Origin: Ectocarpus siliculosus
Taxonomy: Eukaryota > Sar > Phaeophyceae > Ectocarpales > Ectocarpaceae
Assembly: GCA_000310025.1 (NCBI GenBank)
Contig: FN648435.1
Coordinates: forward strand, 185,710-238,820
Direction: 5' to 3'
Length of the DNA stretch: 53,111 nt
Within the stretch, counting starts at the first letter, position 1; every line of letters begins with the position of its first letter. Below, one piece after another: positions 1 through 11,249 of this stretch. Position numbers and translations under genes: made by a program. The notes below the pieces were generated by a model. The model was not told the DNA's origin, made no database searches, and saw nothing but the letters and a program-made list of their open reading frames with translations.

Positions 1-560
1 CTTGGGCAAGGGGTTTTTAAACAAACCCCCCCCCTGGGTTTTTCCCTTGGGGATGGGTTTTTTTTCGTTGGGAAAGGCCTTTTTAAAAAAACCAATTTCT
101 TTTTGGGATTTGGGCACCCGGGTTCCGTTTTTTTTTTTTCCTCGGTTTTTTTTTTGGGGGGTACCAAAAAGGGGGGTGGGGTAGTTCTTTTTGGGGGGGG
201 TGGGGACCCCCCCCTCCGCGCACGGGGGGGGGTTCCCCCCCGTTTGTTTTAAAAGGGTAAATTTTCCTGGGGGAATTTACCCGGGGTTTAAAATTTTTGG
301 GGGAGGGAAAACCCCCAAAAAAAAAATTAATTCTTGGGGGGTTTTCTCCCGTCCCAAGGGAATTAACCCAAGTTCCGGACCCCCTTTAGCGGGGGGGGGC
401 CCCCCTTTTTTGGGCTCCCCAAAATCCCCCCGGGCTTTTCCCCTTTGGTTTTGGGAAACCTTGTTCGGGGGAAACCCCGGGGTTTTCCTCCCCGGTTTTT
501 TGGGGGTGGGGGGTAAAGGTTAAAAGGTTTCGGGCTTCCCGGTTTTGGGTTCCCCCCCCC
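1..560. other. Low-quality duplicated sequence end (artefact)
   Basis: This stretch is dominated by long G, C, T and A runs and has no plausible gene. Read beside 590-1140 it is the same sequence with bases merged into homopolymers: the order of landmarks (a CCGCGCA block at about 216 and 767, paired T runs at 128-156 and 678-706, an AAATTAA block near 320 and 870) is the same in both. A C run at 552-576 joins the two. This looks like the tail of a poor read appended to the contig, not biology. ORFs here should be ignored. Confidence 0.85.
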
Positions 561-1145
561 CCCCCCCCCCCCCCCTCCTCGGCCTTGTTTGCCATCGGGG
601 TTTGGGTTTTCGTCGCTTGGCAACGACGTTGTAAAACAAGCCAATTCACTTCGTGAACTCGGCAACCAGGTTACCGGTTTTTTTTTACCTCTGTTTTTTT
701 TTTTTTGCGGTAACCATGAATGGTGGTCGAGTAGATCATGTTGTGCGGGGTCGAGAACCCTCACTCCGCGCAAGGGGGACGATCGCACCACGTTGTGTTA
801 AAATGGTCAAGCATCCTCGAGGCAGTTACACAGTGCTTACAACTTTCTCTGGAAGTGAAAGCACCAGAAAATAAATTAAGTCATACGTAGATGTCATCCG
901 CGCAAGGAAGTAAGCACAAGATGCCGAACACCCTTAGCAGGATGCAGCGCACCCTTCATGCGACTCGCCAAATACCTCACGGCGCTTCGCGCTTGGTGAT
1001 GTGAGAGCCTGGTCCGGTGAGAACCCGGCGTGCTCCGTCCCGGCTTTGTAGGGATGCGAGGTCAATGGTCTATCGACTACGGCATGCACGACTATGAGTA
1101 CACCCCCCCCCCACCTTCCAGCCCCTAGTTTCCACTCGTGCCTAC
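561..1145. other. Non-coding stretch before the first recognised exon
   Basis: After the C run the sequence becomes normal. I see no exon here. Position 1146 is the last base of a minus-strand exon followed by a good donor (GTAGGC), so this stretch should be intron of that gene, whose remaining exons lie beyond the left edge. Part of 600-665 faintly resembles cloning-vector lacZ sequence (a shared ACGACGTTGTAAAAC), which fits a contig end but is not proof. Confidence 0.5.
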
Positions 1146-4100
1146 CTTGACCTGAAGCATTTTATCCATCGGAGTAGCGCAAACGCCCAGCCCCCTGAGG
1201 CATTCTACGGCCGAGGATAGGTCGCACTGGAACGGTCGCTTTACGCCAATGTCTTCCTGGGTAGAAAATAAAAAGGCGATACAATTCAACACATCGATTC
1301 ACAGCCGCAGGTTCAGCAAAGGACAGCACGCAGCGGTGAGATAAAGCAGCGTGACTGGCTGCAAAACGACGGCTGCCGCCTGCCCGTGGTCCCGACCTGC
1401 GGGCTTTATCCTTGCCGCAGTGAAGGGTACGGGCGTTCCAAAAGCACACAAAGCTCCAGCTCAAACCTCGAGAGTCAGCGCGCGCCGGCAACCTACAATA
1501 ACGTAACTGCCACCACCACGATCAACATCGGCAACTACAACGACCGAGTGGCATCACCAACAGCATCCCCTTCCGTCACCGCAGACAGCAACAACCATCG
1601 CCCCCCTCCCCGGCAAACAGCAGCAGCAGTAGCGCATGCATGTTGCACCTGCGTGTGGTACCGGAGGAGCGTGAGGGCGCGGTGGAGCTCCGCGTCCGCT
1701 CCCGCGTGCAGCCCCGCCAGCCAGGCGCCCAGCCCAGGCGCCAGGCGAGACATGAGGTAGCTCTCGGTCACTTGCATCATCGTCACCTTCAACAAAAGAC
1801 AAGAACAAAAAAGCGGGGGGGGAATCAACACGCCTCCGCAAGAGGAAATTTCGCCGCACCTCGGGCACGAGGAACACGTGGATTCAACAAAGCGACTTCT
1901 TGGGGGGGGGAGGATATCGCAGTAGTCTACGCAGCAAAATTGATTAAGCAAACATTTGGGATAAAGTATTAAATCCGAGCTTTGGGGTTAAGGTTAAGGT
2001 TAGGGATAGGGTCTGCGTGCCCCCTCTCTATTATTTTTCTAAATACTCTTTAAATCCTGCGTAGGCGGTCCGAATATCGCCTGTTGGCCCCGTTCTGTCG
2101 GGCGAGAGACCCCGCCTTTCAAATGCTTCCACGGACGATTTGGGGTTTGGGCACTGAGAGCGAGACAGGCGAGAGGAGAAGGAGTCATCTTGATTGCGGG
2201 GTCCAGCGTGCCTTCGTTCCTTTGAGAGGGTCGGTCTCCGCATCACCCTGCCACTGACATGCAACGCCCTACACCCGAACCCAACGGCCACAACAACTAA
2301 CGCGCCGCCCGTACGACCTCTTTAAGAGAGAAAGAGGAAACGAGAGAGGGAGAGGAGGGAGGGAGGCGTGTCGCCTGAGCACCGGGCAAGAGAGCGGCCC
2401 CGCAAAATCTACCCCGGAACACCGGCACCAACAATATAAACCCCGTCTACCTACACTACCTACCTCGCGGCGCTCCATCGCCTCCGCGTCGCCGTTGCCC
2501 TTGACACACCGCGAACGGGTCAGCGTGGCCGCGGTCAACCTCCACTGCTCGGCGATGACGGCGCAAAGCTCCTCCTCCTGGGGTCTTCGCGACCGCGACC
2601 GCCGCACCCGCCCTTCGTCACTCTTGGATTCGCCGGAGCCCCCCCCGCCCCCCGGGTGGCCTTGCTCGGCACCGAGACCGTTGATGATAGCGGCCTCGTC
2701 ACTGGCACGAGCACTACCGCCGCCGGCGGTACTTGAGCCCCCGCGAGCCGCTAGGTTCTTGGAGCAGTAGCCGAGCACGGCCTTGGCGAAGCTGTCCATC
2801 TCCGCGAACATGCCGTCCACCTCTGCGAGCAGTCGGGCCCCAAGCATTTGGTTAGGCTCTCCGAGATAGGACACACGGCGTGCTTGTTCAAAACGTCGCA
2901 TGTCGATGTCGATAGGTCGAAGAGCGCACACATCTGGAGTGAATCGTCTTGGTAAAGCAGTGTCTATTCGGCTTGTAAATCAAACCGCGTGTTCGCAGGG
3001 GGGGGGGGGAGCTGACGAGGCCAGAAGCACGCATCGCGTAATGTTGGGCCAGAAAGGGGAGGTAGACACATCGAGAAGCAGAGAGAGAGAGGGAGAGGAG
3101 GATACAAAGAGCTCGAAAGAGGAGCAACAGCCGCGAAAGAGGCCACGCCCGGGCGTCGTTCAGTTCCGCGAGCGATAAAAAACACAGGAAAATCTACTCA
3201 TCCTTAGTCCACCAGCAACGACCAGTGCCGTTCCAGCGGTGCTGCGTTTCTCACCAGGGTAAGACTTGAGGACGGCCGTGTACTTGTCGACGGTGATCAT
3301 GTCCAGCTCCCCGGCGTTCTCGGGCGCCCAAGACAGCCCTCCCATCAGAGGCCTCGAGACATGCATCACTCTGACCTTTCGCTCTCTTTTTCTCGACTCC
3401 TTCCCTCTCACGGTGGTGGAAGTCTTGGCTTTGCCGCTTGCGTCGCCCCGCTCTTCCTTCTCACCAGCGGCGTTCGTTTCGACCATCTTCACCACCTGTG
3501 GCATGCGAAAGGGGCGCATTGGAGTAACCCATGCGCGGCGGTTTCGCGATTATTTAGCGCCAAGCCATCGTGTTCGATAACACGCGGCCGATCGTGAGAC
3601 TAAGGTCGACAGTGACAGACAAGCCTGGAGAGAGTTTGTGGAATTGTTTTTCGGTGCTTCACCGTCCGTATCCCAGGGCCCTTCTTCCTCTCGCTCCCCT
3701 CATATTGCCCATGTTTGCTTCTCACCGCCCCGCCCCCCCTAGATAAGAGTAGGAGGACCCAAGCCGGCTTTCGTTCCACGTGGTAATCAACACAAGCCAG
3801 ACCGACGCACGGAGCGGTGAGAAACACCGCCCTCCCCCCTCCCATCAATTAACCAAAAGCACAAAAGACGCACAAGCGAGGAAAACAGCCAATCAGACGA
3901 CAGACCAGCCAGCAAGAAGACAAGAAAGGCAGGCGGAAATGGCGCCATTTTTGTCCACCTTGGCGTTGGAGTTCGCCTTCCTTCTAGCATCTGCTTCTTC
4001 CGTCTCGCCGCCGCCATCACCAACCGCTGCGCCCCCGGCGTCCTCCTTACCCAGAGCCCCCGTCGTGGAATCGCGCGTCCTACTACCCACCGCAACCACC

Positions 4101-6409
4101 TCGGCTGCCGCCTCCGCCGTGGCTTCAGCTGCTTCTCGGGGAGCTGCCGTGGGCGGACAGAGCGGTTTCTCACCGGCGGCAACGAGGTGCTGGCCGAGGT
4201 CCTCCGACAGCAGCAGTCGCACACGCCTCCATTCTGGAAACCCAGCCCCAGTCACCACCTGCTGGGCAAAAATCGACAGATGCTTAACATTCCAAGCTAA
4301 GGGCGCGGTGAGTGGTGGAACGTACGTGTTTGCAGAGTGTTGAGGAGGCGGGAGGCCAGACGGAAGAAACCCTTGACAACCGGCGTTTGATTGGAGTCCA
4401 GTAAACGACGCTTGCTCTAGCAAGCAACAACCCGAAATTACAAGATCTACACCGAGCCACGGACAACAGCATTGAGCCCGCGCACTCGGGAGCACCTAAC
4501 GAGGAGAGGAGAGCGCATTATTTACCCACCTCATTGCCCACGAGGGACACGGACCAGCCGTCCAGAGTGAGAAAGTCTCCGGGTACTTCTTCCGAGGGGG
4601 TCAGGACATGCGCCCTTGCCTCCGCAGCTGTCAAATCTTCCTGCGATAGCGATGTGCTCTGAGAAAAAGAGCCCGAGAGGAAGGAAAGGGCAAGTAACAG
4701 TCCGGGGGGGGGGTCAGACACATAGGAAGCAAGTGAGTGGCTTTGAATGGAGCGGTCGACGCGTGGTTTGCTGCTGGGGAGACACGCACCCAGCAAGAGT
4801 GTGACCGGTGGGGCGTCCCTTTGCCTCTGTTCTCACGTCGACCAGGCGAGTGACGTACCGCCCAAACACGAAATCGTCTCCTGCCACCACTGTTCTGCGT
4901 ACGATCGACCCCGTTATGTATGCCGTACGTTGCATCAGACATCACACCCCCTGGACCAATTTTCCAAGCTCGACATCTTCCGAAGGAAAAGCAGTGACGG
5001 TGCCGAAAATGGCGGCGTTGGAACATGTCGCTTTCCGAAAACGGATACTACAATTTCGGCATCCTCTCCGTCGTGGAGTAATCGAGCTTTGGAAACCGGT
5101 CCAGGAGGTGTGATATCTCACGTCATGCAACCTACGGTAGCCCCCCATCCCCCCCCCGCACATACCGCTGTCGAGGTCCGCGTTCCGCCGTAGTCATGAA
5201 TATTGACGGTGACGCGTTGACGATCGACACCGAGTTTACCTCTATGACTTGCTCACCTGAGGAACGCAAATTACGGTGTCCCCTGTCCCCGCCACCACGG
5301 CGGCCCATATCTCGGGGAAATCCATCCGTAGCATGTGGAGGAAGTACGCACCGCTCGCCTTGAGGATCCAACATGAACACGAAACGAGGGCGACGGTTGA
5401 AAGCGCAAGGCACGGTACAGAAGGCCTCGCTCAGGGGCGGAAATGCGGGACACCGGGGAGATCGGAAAGCGGGGTTCAGGTAGGTACCCTACGGTGTGCG
5501 CTGTGCGCGTGCGTGCCCGTTTGTTTTTTCGTTCCGGCATACTTGAGTAGTTGTAAACACCTGTATCCAAAGAATGGCCACGCACACGTGGGGATTATTG
5601 CGCATCCAAGTCTACCTCTGAATCCCGGTTTGGCGCCTACAGCAGTAGTCTCAGCCTTGACACGGGTGAAATACATGTTGCATACGTTGATTTTAGCGGG
5701 GGTTTGGCACTTCTTTGTGAATGTCCTGGCCGTGTTCTTGTTAGGAGAACTTCCGTGTGCACAGCAAGTAGTTATCTATGTACATGTCTGCATGTTGCAC
5801 TAATACGGAGTTGGCGGTGTCTCCGCGTTACGCCGTCAGACTGCTGTTGTATGTAACGTGCCGCTTGTTGGTCGTGAAATAGGCCTTTTGTTTAGTTGGG
5901 TTAGCAGTAAGGGTGCGACTGAGCGGGGAGCTCAGGGTTACACACCGACACATAACATCAAGAACCCACGGGTTGTTCACGAAGCACCATTCCCGCACCC
6001 AGAATCAACAGCCGTGGCTGCTGCTGGCTGGCGGAAGAACAGCAGGGACGAATTCGGAAGTTTCGCCGCACATTTTTAAAACGCCCACACACCGTGACGG
6101 AGCCACCCTTACATCGTCGGAGCTCTTTCTCGACCGTCCGAGACGCCCAGCTATCCAGCTTCGAAGACTCCTGCGGGCCATTACCCCGTCGCGCCTTTCG
6201 TGTGCCGCGATAGCTGGAGCTGCAGCAGAATCCTGCTCCTCGTCGCTGCTCCCAACGGCGTCCGTTCTCTGGAGAGTGCACAAAGACGCAATTCTGTCGA
6301 TGAGGGTCAAATACCGGCTGCTTGCTCTCTGGAGTCGCCCTTCCCTTGGCTCCCCCTTGGCTTCTTCTGGGCAATTACCGTTGCCAGCCTCACCCTCAGC
6401 ATGTTCCAT
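1146..6409 (-). CDS. Probable VPS9-domain protein (Rab5-type exchange factor), 3' incomplete
   Basis: Nine exons are seen on the minus strand: 6409-6113, 5358-5257, 4893-4837, 4640-4530, 4258-3959, 3495-3255, 2933-2464, 1786-1649 and 1256-1146. The ATG at 6409 has an in-frame stop just upstream. Splice phases agree at every junction except exon 2 to 3, where an MITE lies in the intron. About 610 residues are visible. The last two exons read as a VPS9-like domain: an acidic-aromatic start (VTESYLMSRL), a DAELHRALTLLR helix, then DLSSAVECLRGLG and TPMDKMLQVK, the last like the tP-x-(E/D)-K-L signature. VPS9 domains catalyse GDP release from Rab5-family GTPases at endosomes. The middle part (Gly/Ala/Glu-rich, EEELCAVIAEQW helix) and the N-terminus are not recognised. 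The domain call rests on motif spacing only; the gene itself is well supported. Confidence 0.55.
1984..2010. repeat. Degenerate telomere-like hexamers
   Basis: GGGTTAAGGTTAAGGTTAGG lies in the intron between the 2464-2933 and 1649-1786 exons. TTAGGG-type units are the usual telomere repeat of many eukaryotes, brown algae included; two of the units here are changed to TTAAGG. A second short match (GGTTAGGGTTAGGG) lies near 12745. Confidence 0.5.
4923..5137. mobile_element. MITE, copy 1 (diverged, 215 bp)
   Basis: Terminal inverted repeats start CCGTACGTTGCATCAGACAT on the left and, read inward from the right end, CCGTAGGTTGCATGACGTGA. Both run into a shared CACACC(C/T)CCTGGACC block and an AAGCTCGA block. 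TA follows the right end and TG precedes the left, so a TA target duplication is likely but damaged. There is no coding capacity. The same element, better preserved, lies at 23121-23337 in the opposite orientation. It fills most of intron 2 of the VPS9-like gene and ends about 29 bp from the next exon. Confidence 0.88.
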
Positions 6410-7075
6410 GCCGAATTATTGTTCCATTATGGCCGAATTGTAATTGTTCATTGTGTTGTTCATTTCGAGATCCACTGTCACCAGGGGGGCTCCGCAGAGC
6501 CGTTTTGTGGGTGTCGAGCTACATGTACGCCTCTCGTGCGCATCATGCGCAGGCTGCAGGTGGAGCAGGCACTTCCTTCGCGTGACGAAGAACGAGTGGA
6601 GGATAAAGTGAGATGTTGAACATGAACTATGAGGACGCCCCCCCCCCCCTGCCTGCGGCCCCCGGAGAAGCACTCGTCGTTGACCACTTTCGACGAAAGC
6701 ACGGCGTTTAAGCTGCTATTCTTACTTCAAACTACTGTAGAGTGTACAACAAAATGAATTCCCCAGGCTCGCTGTTCTCAGTGCAGCAGTTGTAGTCAAA
6801 TCGGATCGGATATTACAGATAGCGCCACCACTAGCAAGAGCACTTGGCAGTCAGGAACTTCGGGGTTCAAACGAGAATGTAGAGTGTAGAAGACTCCGGT
6901 AAAAGGTACATCCAGTAGAAGAAGACAGCCGAGTGTTTTTTTTTTGGCCTCTTGGTGAGGAGCAACATATGCGTGTACTATGCTATACCCTTCCTGCCTC
7001 CTTACACCTTGCTTTCGTCATGCACACGCCCTCACGTGGTCCCCGCCATTCCATGCATCGTCTGTTAACGGTTAG
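6410..7075. other. Intergenic region between divergent genes
   Basis: The minus-strand VPS9-like gene starts at 6409 and the first plus-strand exon of the next gene begins at 7076. Nothing coding was recognised. A pyrimidine-rich stretch at about 6985-7060 ending in TTAG is the likely splice acceptor of the 7076 exon. The spacing would allow a shared upstream control region, but I see no defined promoter motif. Confidence 0.45.
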
Positions 7076-10000
7076 TTGCTGGGGCTCATAGCCGTGTATC
7101 TCTGTCACCAAATGCTATCTCTGGGGGAGGACGAAATCAAGTTGGTGTTCAATTTCCACGCAAGGCTGGTAGAACGACACATCAAGCATACGTCCCGCGA
7201 AATGAACACCTGGGGATTCAAGCAAGTGCACAGGTTAATCTTTCTGGCCAAACGGCACCGCTGGTACGTCAAGGCCTACCGGGTGAGCGAAACTTCAGTC
7301 CGAAGCAGGCAAGAGCAAAAGTTGTCATCCCATGCACCCTCTATCGTGGTATCGAGTCCATCAGCATACCGTAGCCCTTCCAACTCGCTTGAGCCTACGA
7401 CACACAGGAACCCATCAGAGGCAGGGAAGATGAGTTTCCTCCTTGTTCCCTTTTTCGTGGCGTGTCCCAACAGGTTGAGGGTGCGGGTTCGCACGAATGT
7501 AACGGAATCTACCGTGTTCCGCCGGAAGATGCGGCGCACCCTCCACAAACGCCATACCACGACCCGGTGGCGACACTCGCTGGTCCCGAGTATATCCCGC
7601 AGAGCAGGTAACCTCTGGCCTACCTTCATGACGACGGGGGGGGGTCGCGCACTATCAAGAAGGAACACCGGGCCCTACCAACGCGTCGACTGGTACATCA
7701 GGCGAGTGCCACATGCGGAAAGACTCCACACGGCCGCCGCTAGAGCGTGATTTTGTTCCATGTTAGTTGTGTGCATGATTTTGTGGCATACACTTCAGTC
7801 GTTGTTCCGCGTCTTGGAGGCTTGTTGTTCTGTCCAGAGAGTGGACGCGGGTGCGGGTTTGCGGAACCGCGCGGGGCAGCGGGTGCTCTGGCAGGCCTGT
7901 TGAACTATTATTTGGTGATGGAAGAGAACCGGAGGATTCGTATATGGTCGCGGCCACCTGCCTTAGCTTCGCTGTCGAGGCAGCAGCCGAACCCCTTCGG
8001 TAGTTATTGTGTTGAATCGTTACGATGTTTGCGTATGAAAGGCCTAGGTCGTCATTTGCGTTTCAAAACCTTCCCGTTTTACATGTCATGTGCATAAGGA
8101 TATCTTCGACGTCATCAGTTGAGAAAGAACGGGCTGCCATCCCCCGCGACTGTTTGCTACCTGTGCGCACGATCTCGAACTGCCAGTAACGATAATGCCG
8201 CTCACCAAAGCCGCGGGTCGAGGACGGATCTGTACTGCTATGAGCCCCTCTCGTATTCGCATTGTCGCGATAATATTTAATCGCCTCGCCCTGGGGGCTG
8301 GGACACGGTACGAAACGTCTTTTTTGTTTTTCAAACTCGGACCAGTCCTTCTTACCTTTCTTGCCAGTACTAGGGACAACCACGGATGTCGAGATGTTAG
8401 TAGAATACAACCTTTTTGAGGGGGTTTTCCTACCGATGTTCTTCACCCCAAGACCCTACTTTGGGTAGACGCCACGTAGGACATTCAAGAGGTTCTTAAG
8501 CGACTTGCGTTTGGTCTTTCGGAACGATCCTATTGGCTGGTTTTTCGTGTGCGACCTTCTCCTCTGAACCTCTTGTGAAGACAATGGGGAGACACCCGAT
8601 CCCCTTCCCGGCGGACTGCCGTAGAACCCCTACCAATTTACATACCGGAAGTTTATCCCAATGTGGGTCCGGTATAGAATAGGTGGGTATCCGGACGAGC
8701 ACTGCTAGTTGATTCCGCGAGAGTGCCCTCCACATCTTGGGCATTGACCCGACATTGCGAGTGTCGAGGGAAACCCACGCAAGTGTCGTTCCTGACTCAG
8801 TCAAGGCCAATACTGAGTATGTAGAGTGGCAAGTTCGCGTCCATGAACACGCGAACGACTGTGCTCACAGTCAAGCCGAAGTTGACCCATGTGTTCAGGG
8901 TATCCCTTACATGAATGCCAAAGTGTCAGCCATGTTTTCGGGTGTTTTTCCACGTTTCGTCTGTTTTCTGGGCAGAAAGAAGGCCTTGGTCCGCCCCCGA
9001 CGGTGACACCGCTCTCCTGTGAGGGGTACCTTTTGCCCTCCAGGCCAGGAATACGAGACCCTTGAGTGGAAGCTCGCCAGTGGTTGGGCGACAACGACGT
9101 GCGAAAGGGTTCCGAAGTGTAGCCTTCGCGTGCGTTCCTTTGTACCGGAAGGTCCGAAGAACAACGTATCACGAAATTCACCTTGCTAAACCTAGAGCAC
9201 CAGGACCTTCGGCCGTCCGTCAGTTTGAGGACTTGGGCGGCTGCGTTCGGTTCGAGGGTATTCAAGATCAAGTGAACTCATCTTGAAGCGAGACTAACGT
9301 GGAAAAATAAATGGTAGAATAGAAGAGCTCTCTGGTCAGAGACGCAAGTAGTTGTCGTGTGCTGTGGACGTTTCGGACCTGAAAAATGTAGTTATCGTGG
9401 TGCTTGCAGGTTTCCAATGAGATCTTCAGGGACAAGATCTACCAGGAGGTAGTAGACGGATCATCACATATTCTAAACTTGATGGATAGGATAGGCGACA
9501 CCCTTACAACCGAGCGCCTGGACTTCATTTGGAGCACATGTGTCCAGCAGGAGCCTGAGTTGAAGGTACGATCAGCCGCAGTGCCCGCCTCGCACGAACG
9601 CAGTGAAAATCGTCCATTCGAGCGATGTACGACTCGGAGTCATGTACACCACCGTATTGTGGAAGCACTCTTACGCCCACGTGTCGTGGCCTCCTGTCAC
9701 GTTTGACGTTCTCAGTAGCCCTAAGATCAAGCCCCCGGCACACAACATCAAAAGCAACTAATAGCCGGTCTATTGCGCCGAAATTGGCTTCTGTTGTAGG
9801 CTGTGCTGAGCATCTCGCTCAGGCGTGGATACCACGAGGCCCTGCTGTTGACGCTCAACTTTGCTCTTCCAAATAGTCAAGCGCCACTTCGCAACCTTTT
9901 GGTGCTCAGTTTGCCTTGAACCAGGTGCTTGCGGAACTGACAATGAATATGAAAGACGAGCTGAAGTTGCACCTTTTTGGGAGAATGCGGCAGGGACCTG

Positions 10001-10690
10001 GTGGAACAGTTGGGTGGGGGGGGGCATGAGGAGGTGCTCGAGTTTCTGGAACGTCTCGGGTGCATGGACGGGTGTACAGACGACTACACCTGTATCACAA
10101 GGTGTGACCCCACCTCGCGAGCGAGCATGGTCATTTTTCGCGACAAGTAGTCAGACCAAGCACCGTGCTTGCTAGGGTAGACATAATTGGTTGCCTCTCA
10201 CCAGTAATTGCCACAGCTCTGAGATCGACTAAGGCCGTGGGCGTTTCGAGACTGTAGTACTTCGAAAACTCACCAATGGTTCGAAGCTTCATGCATCTGT
10301 TGCACCAGCGTGTGATGGAATGTGAAAACGGAGCGTGGAACGTACACGGCCCCTTCGAAGATGAAGTCCGTACGAAACGAGCATAACGCATCCATACCCC
10401 CATCCCCGATTCTAGAGCTTCTCTCCCAATTTACATACCACATCCAATCGTTTGGGGTGAGGTTCGATGAATGTCACATGATCTTCCTCCCTTTGGCACC
10501 CAGTGTGTCGTCCTCGCTCACCGTTGGTTTGCAGGGGCGAAACTGTGCACCAGGCACTGCAGGATCTGCTGTGGTCTCTCTTGCGCGTTCCATACGTCTT
10601 AAGTCACCCTTGCTGGGAGACAGCTTCGGAGGTTCTGGTGCCAGCGGATGAAGGTCAGCGGAGGTCGGATCTCGCCGATATCTTGGAAAG
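7076..10690 (+). CDS. USP9X/USP24/USP34-like giant deubiquitinase region, partial
   Basis: Four exons with matching phases: 7076-7282, 9410-9565, 9925-10101 and 10535-10690. Exon 2 ends in TLTTERLDFIWSTCVQQEPE, then exon 3 starts VLAELTMNMKDELKLHLF and later reads HEEVLEFLERLG; exon 4 carries VHQALQDLLWSLL. The order (L-x-x-LD-x-IW, a helical pair, then a-L-x-x-LLW-x-L) matches the armadillo-like helical part that precedes the ubiquitin protease domain in USP9X-type enzymes. No catalytic Cys or His box is seen. Exon 3 stays open only if one base of the nine-G run at about 10016-10024 is ignored. The first exon (HIKHTSREMNTWGFKQVHRL) is clearly coding by composition and splice sites but not recognised. 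The gene is incomplete at both ends and the family call is tentative. Confidence 0.5.
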
Positions 10691-10703
10691 GTACAGAGAG
10701 TTT

Positions 10704-10705
<2 letters not shown>

Positions 10706-10741
<36 letters not shown>
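10706..10741. repeat. GA microsatellite
   Basis: About sixteen GA units follow directly after the donor of the 10535-10690 exon (GTACAG at 10691). Confidence 0.9.
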
Positions 10742-10742
<1 letters not shown>

Positions 10743-11179
10743 AATGAGACCGCGAGCACGTGGTAATAACCTCCTGTTGTTGGTTGCATGTAACCGCTTT
10801 ATGTGGGGAAGTAGCGTTAAGATGCGGGAAGACAGTTGTTGGAAAACGCGAAGGGTTGCTGCTGGTACGCGTTCACGTGAGTCTTTCAGCGTGTTCCCCG
10901 TCCTCGTCACGGAGCGCGGACGGCACATATATCAACACTGTACGATACGTGTTGATGCCACTACCGTTTGAGTTTTCAGGCGCATTAGCTCCTGCCACAA
11001 TTCGGCAGAGCTGCCACCCTCCCTTGAGGTCGTGTGACACATGCTGGAAAGAAATGTCGACCTGGTGAATTGTCTCAATGCGCCAAAGGTGGACAAAACG
11101 AAGCCGGTGTTCTCTGTGTTTGAGCCGTGTGCAGTACTAGTGTGTAGTCTTCTTGCTGTTTTTCCTCTTCAGGCGCCAG

Positions 11180-11248
11180 GAAGCTGCCAAGCGGTAGATG
11201 TTTCAGCCTGGAGCCGTACGAAGGGCCGTTGGAATATAAACCGCATGC
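11180..11248 (+). CDS. Possible further exon of the plus-strand gene
   Basis: Acceptor after a pyrimidine-rich stretch (CTTCAGGCGCCAG). The frame that fits the phase-2 end of the 10690 exon reads KLPSGRCFSLEPYEGPLEYK and then meets a GTGATT donor. It could extend the USP9X-like model, but no family motif supports it. A polypyrimidine acceptor near 11318 offers a next exon. On the opposite strand 11300-11560 is also open, so strand choice from there on is uncertain. Confidence 0.3.
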
Positions 11249-11249
11249 G

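Noticed and set aside
600-665. Cloning-vector (lacZ-alpha) similarity at ACGACGTTGTAAAAC
   Set aside because: Only 15 bases match exactly; the flanks fit poorly, so vector origin is not shown.
363-791. 142-codon minus-strand frame with a Gly run
   Set aside because: Produced by homopolymers of the low-quality contig end.
8801-9271. 156-codon minus-strand open frame
   Set aside because: Starts at ATA/ATG-poor sequence, has no domain, and overlaps the intron before the firm plus-strand exon at 9410.
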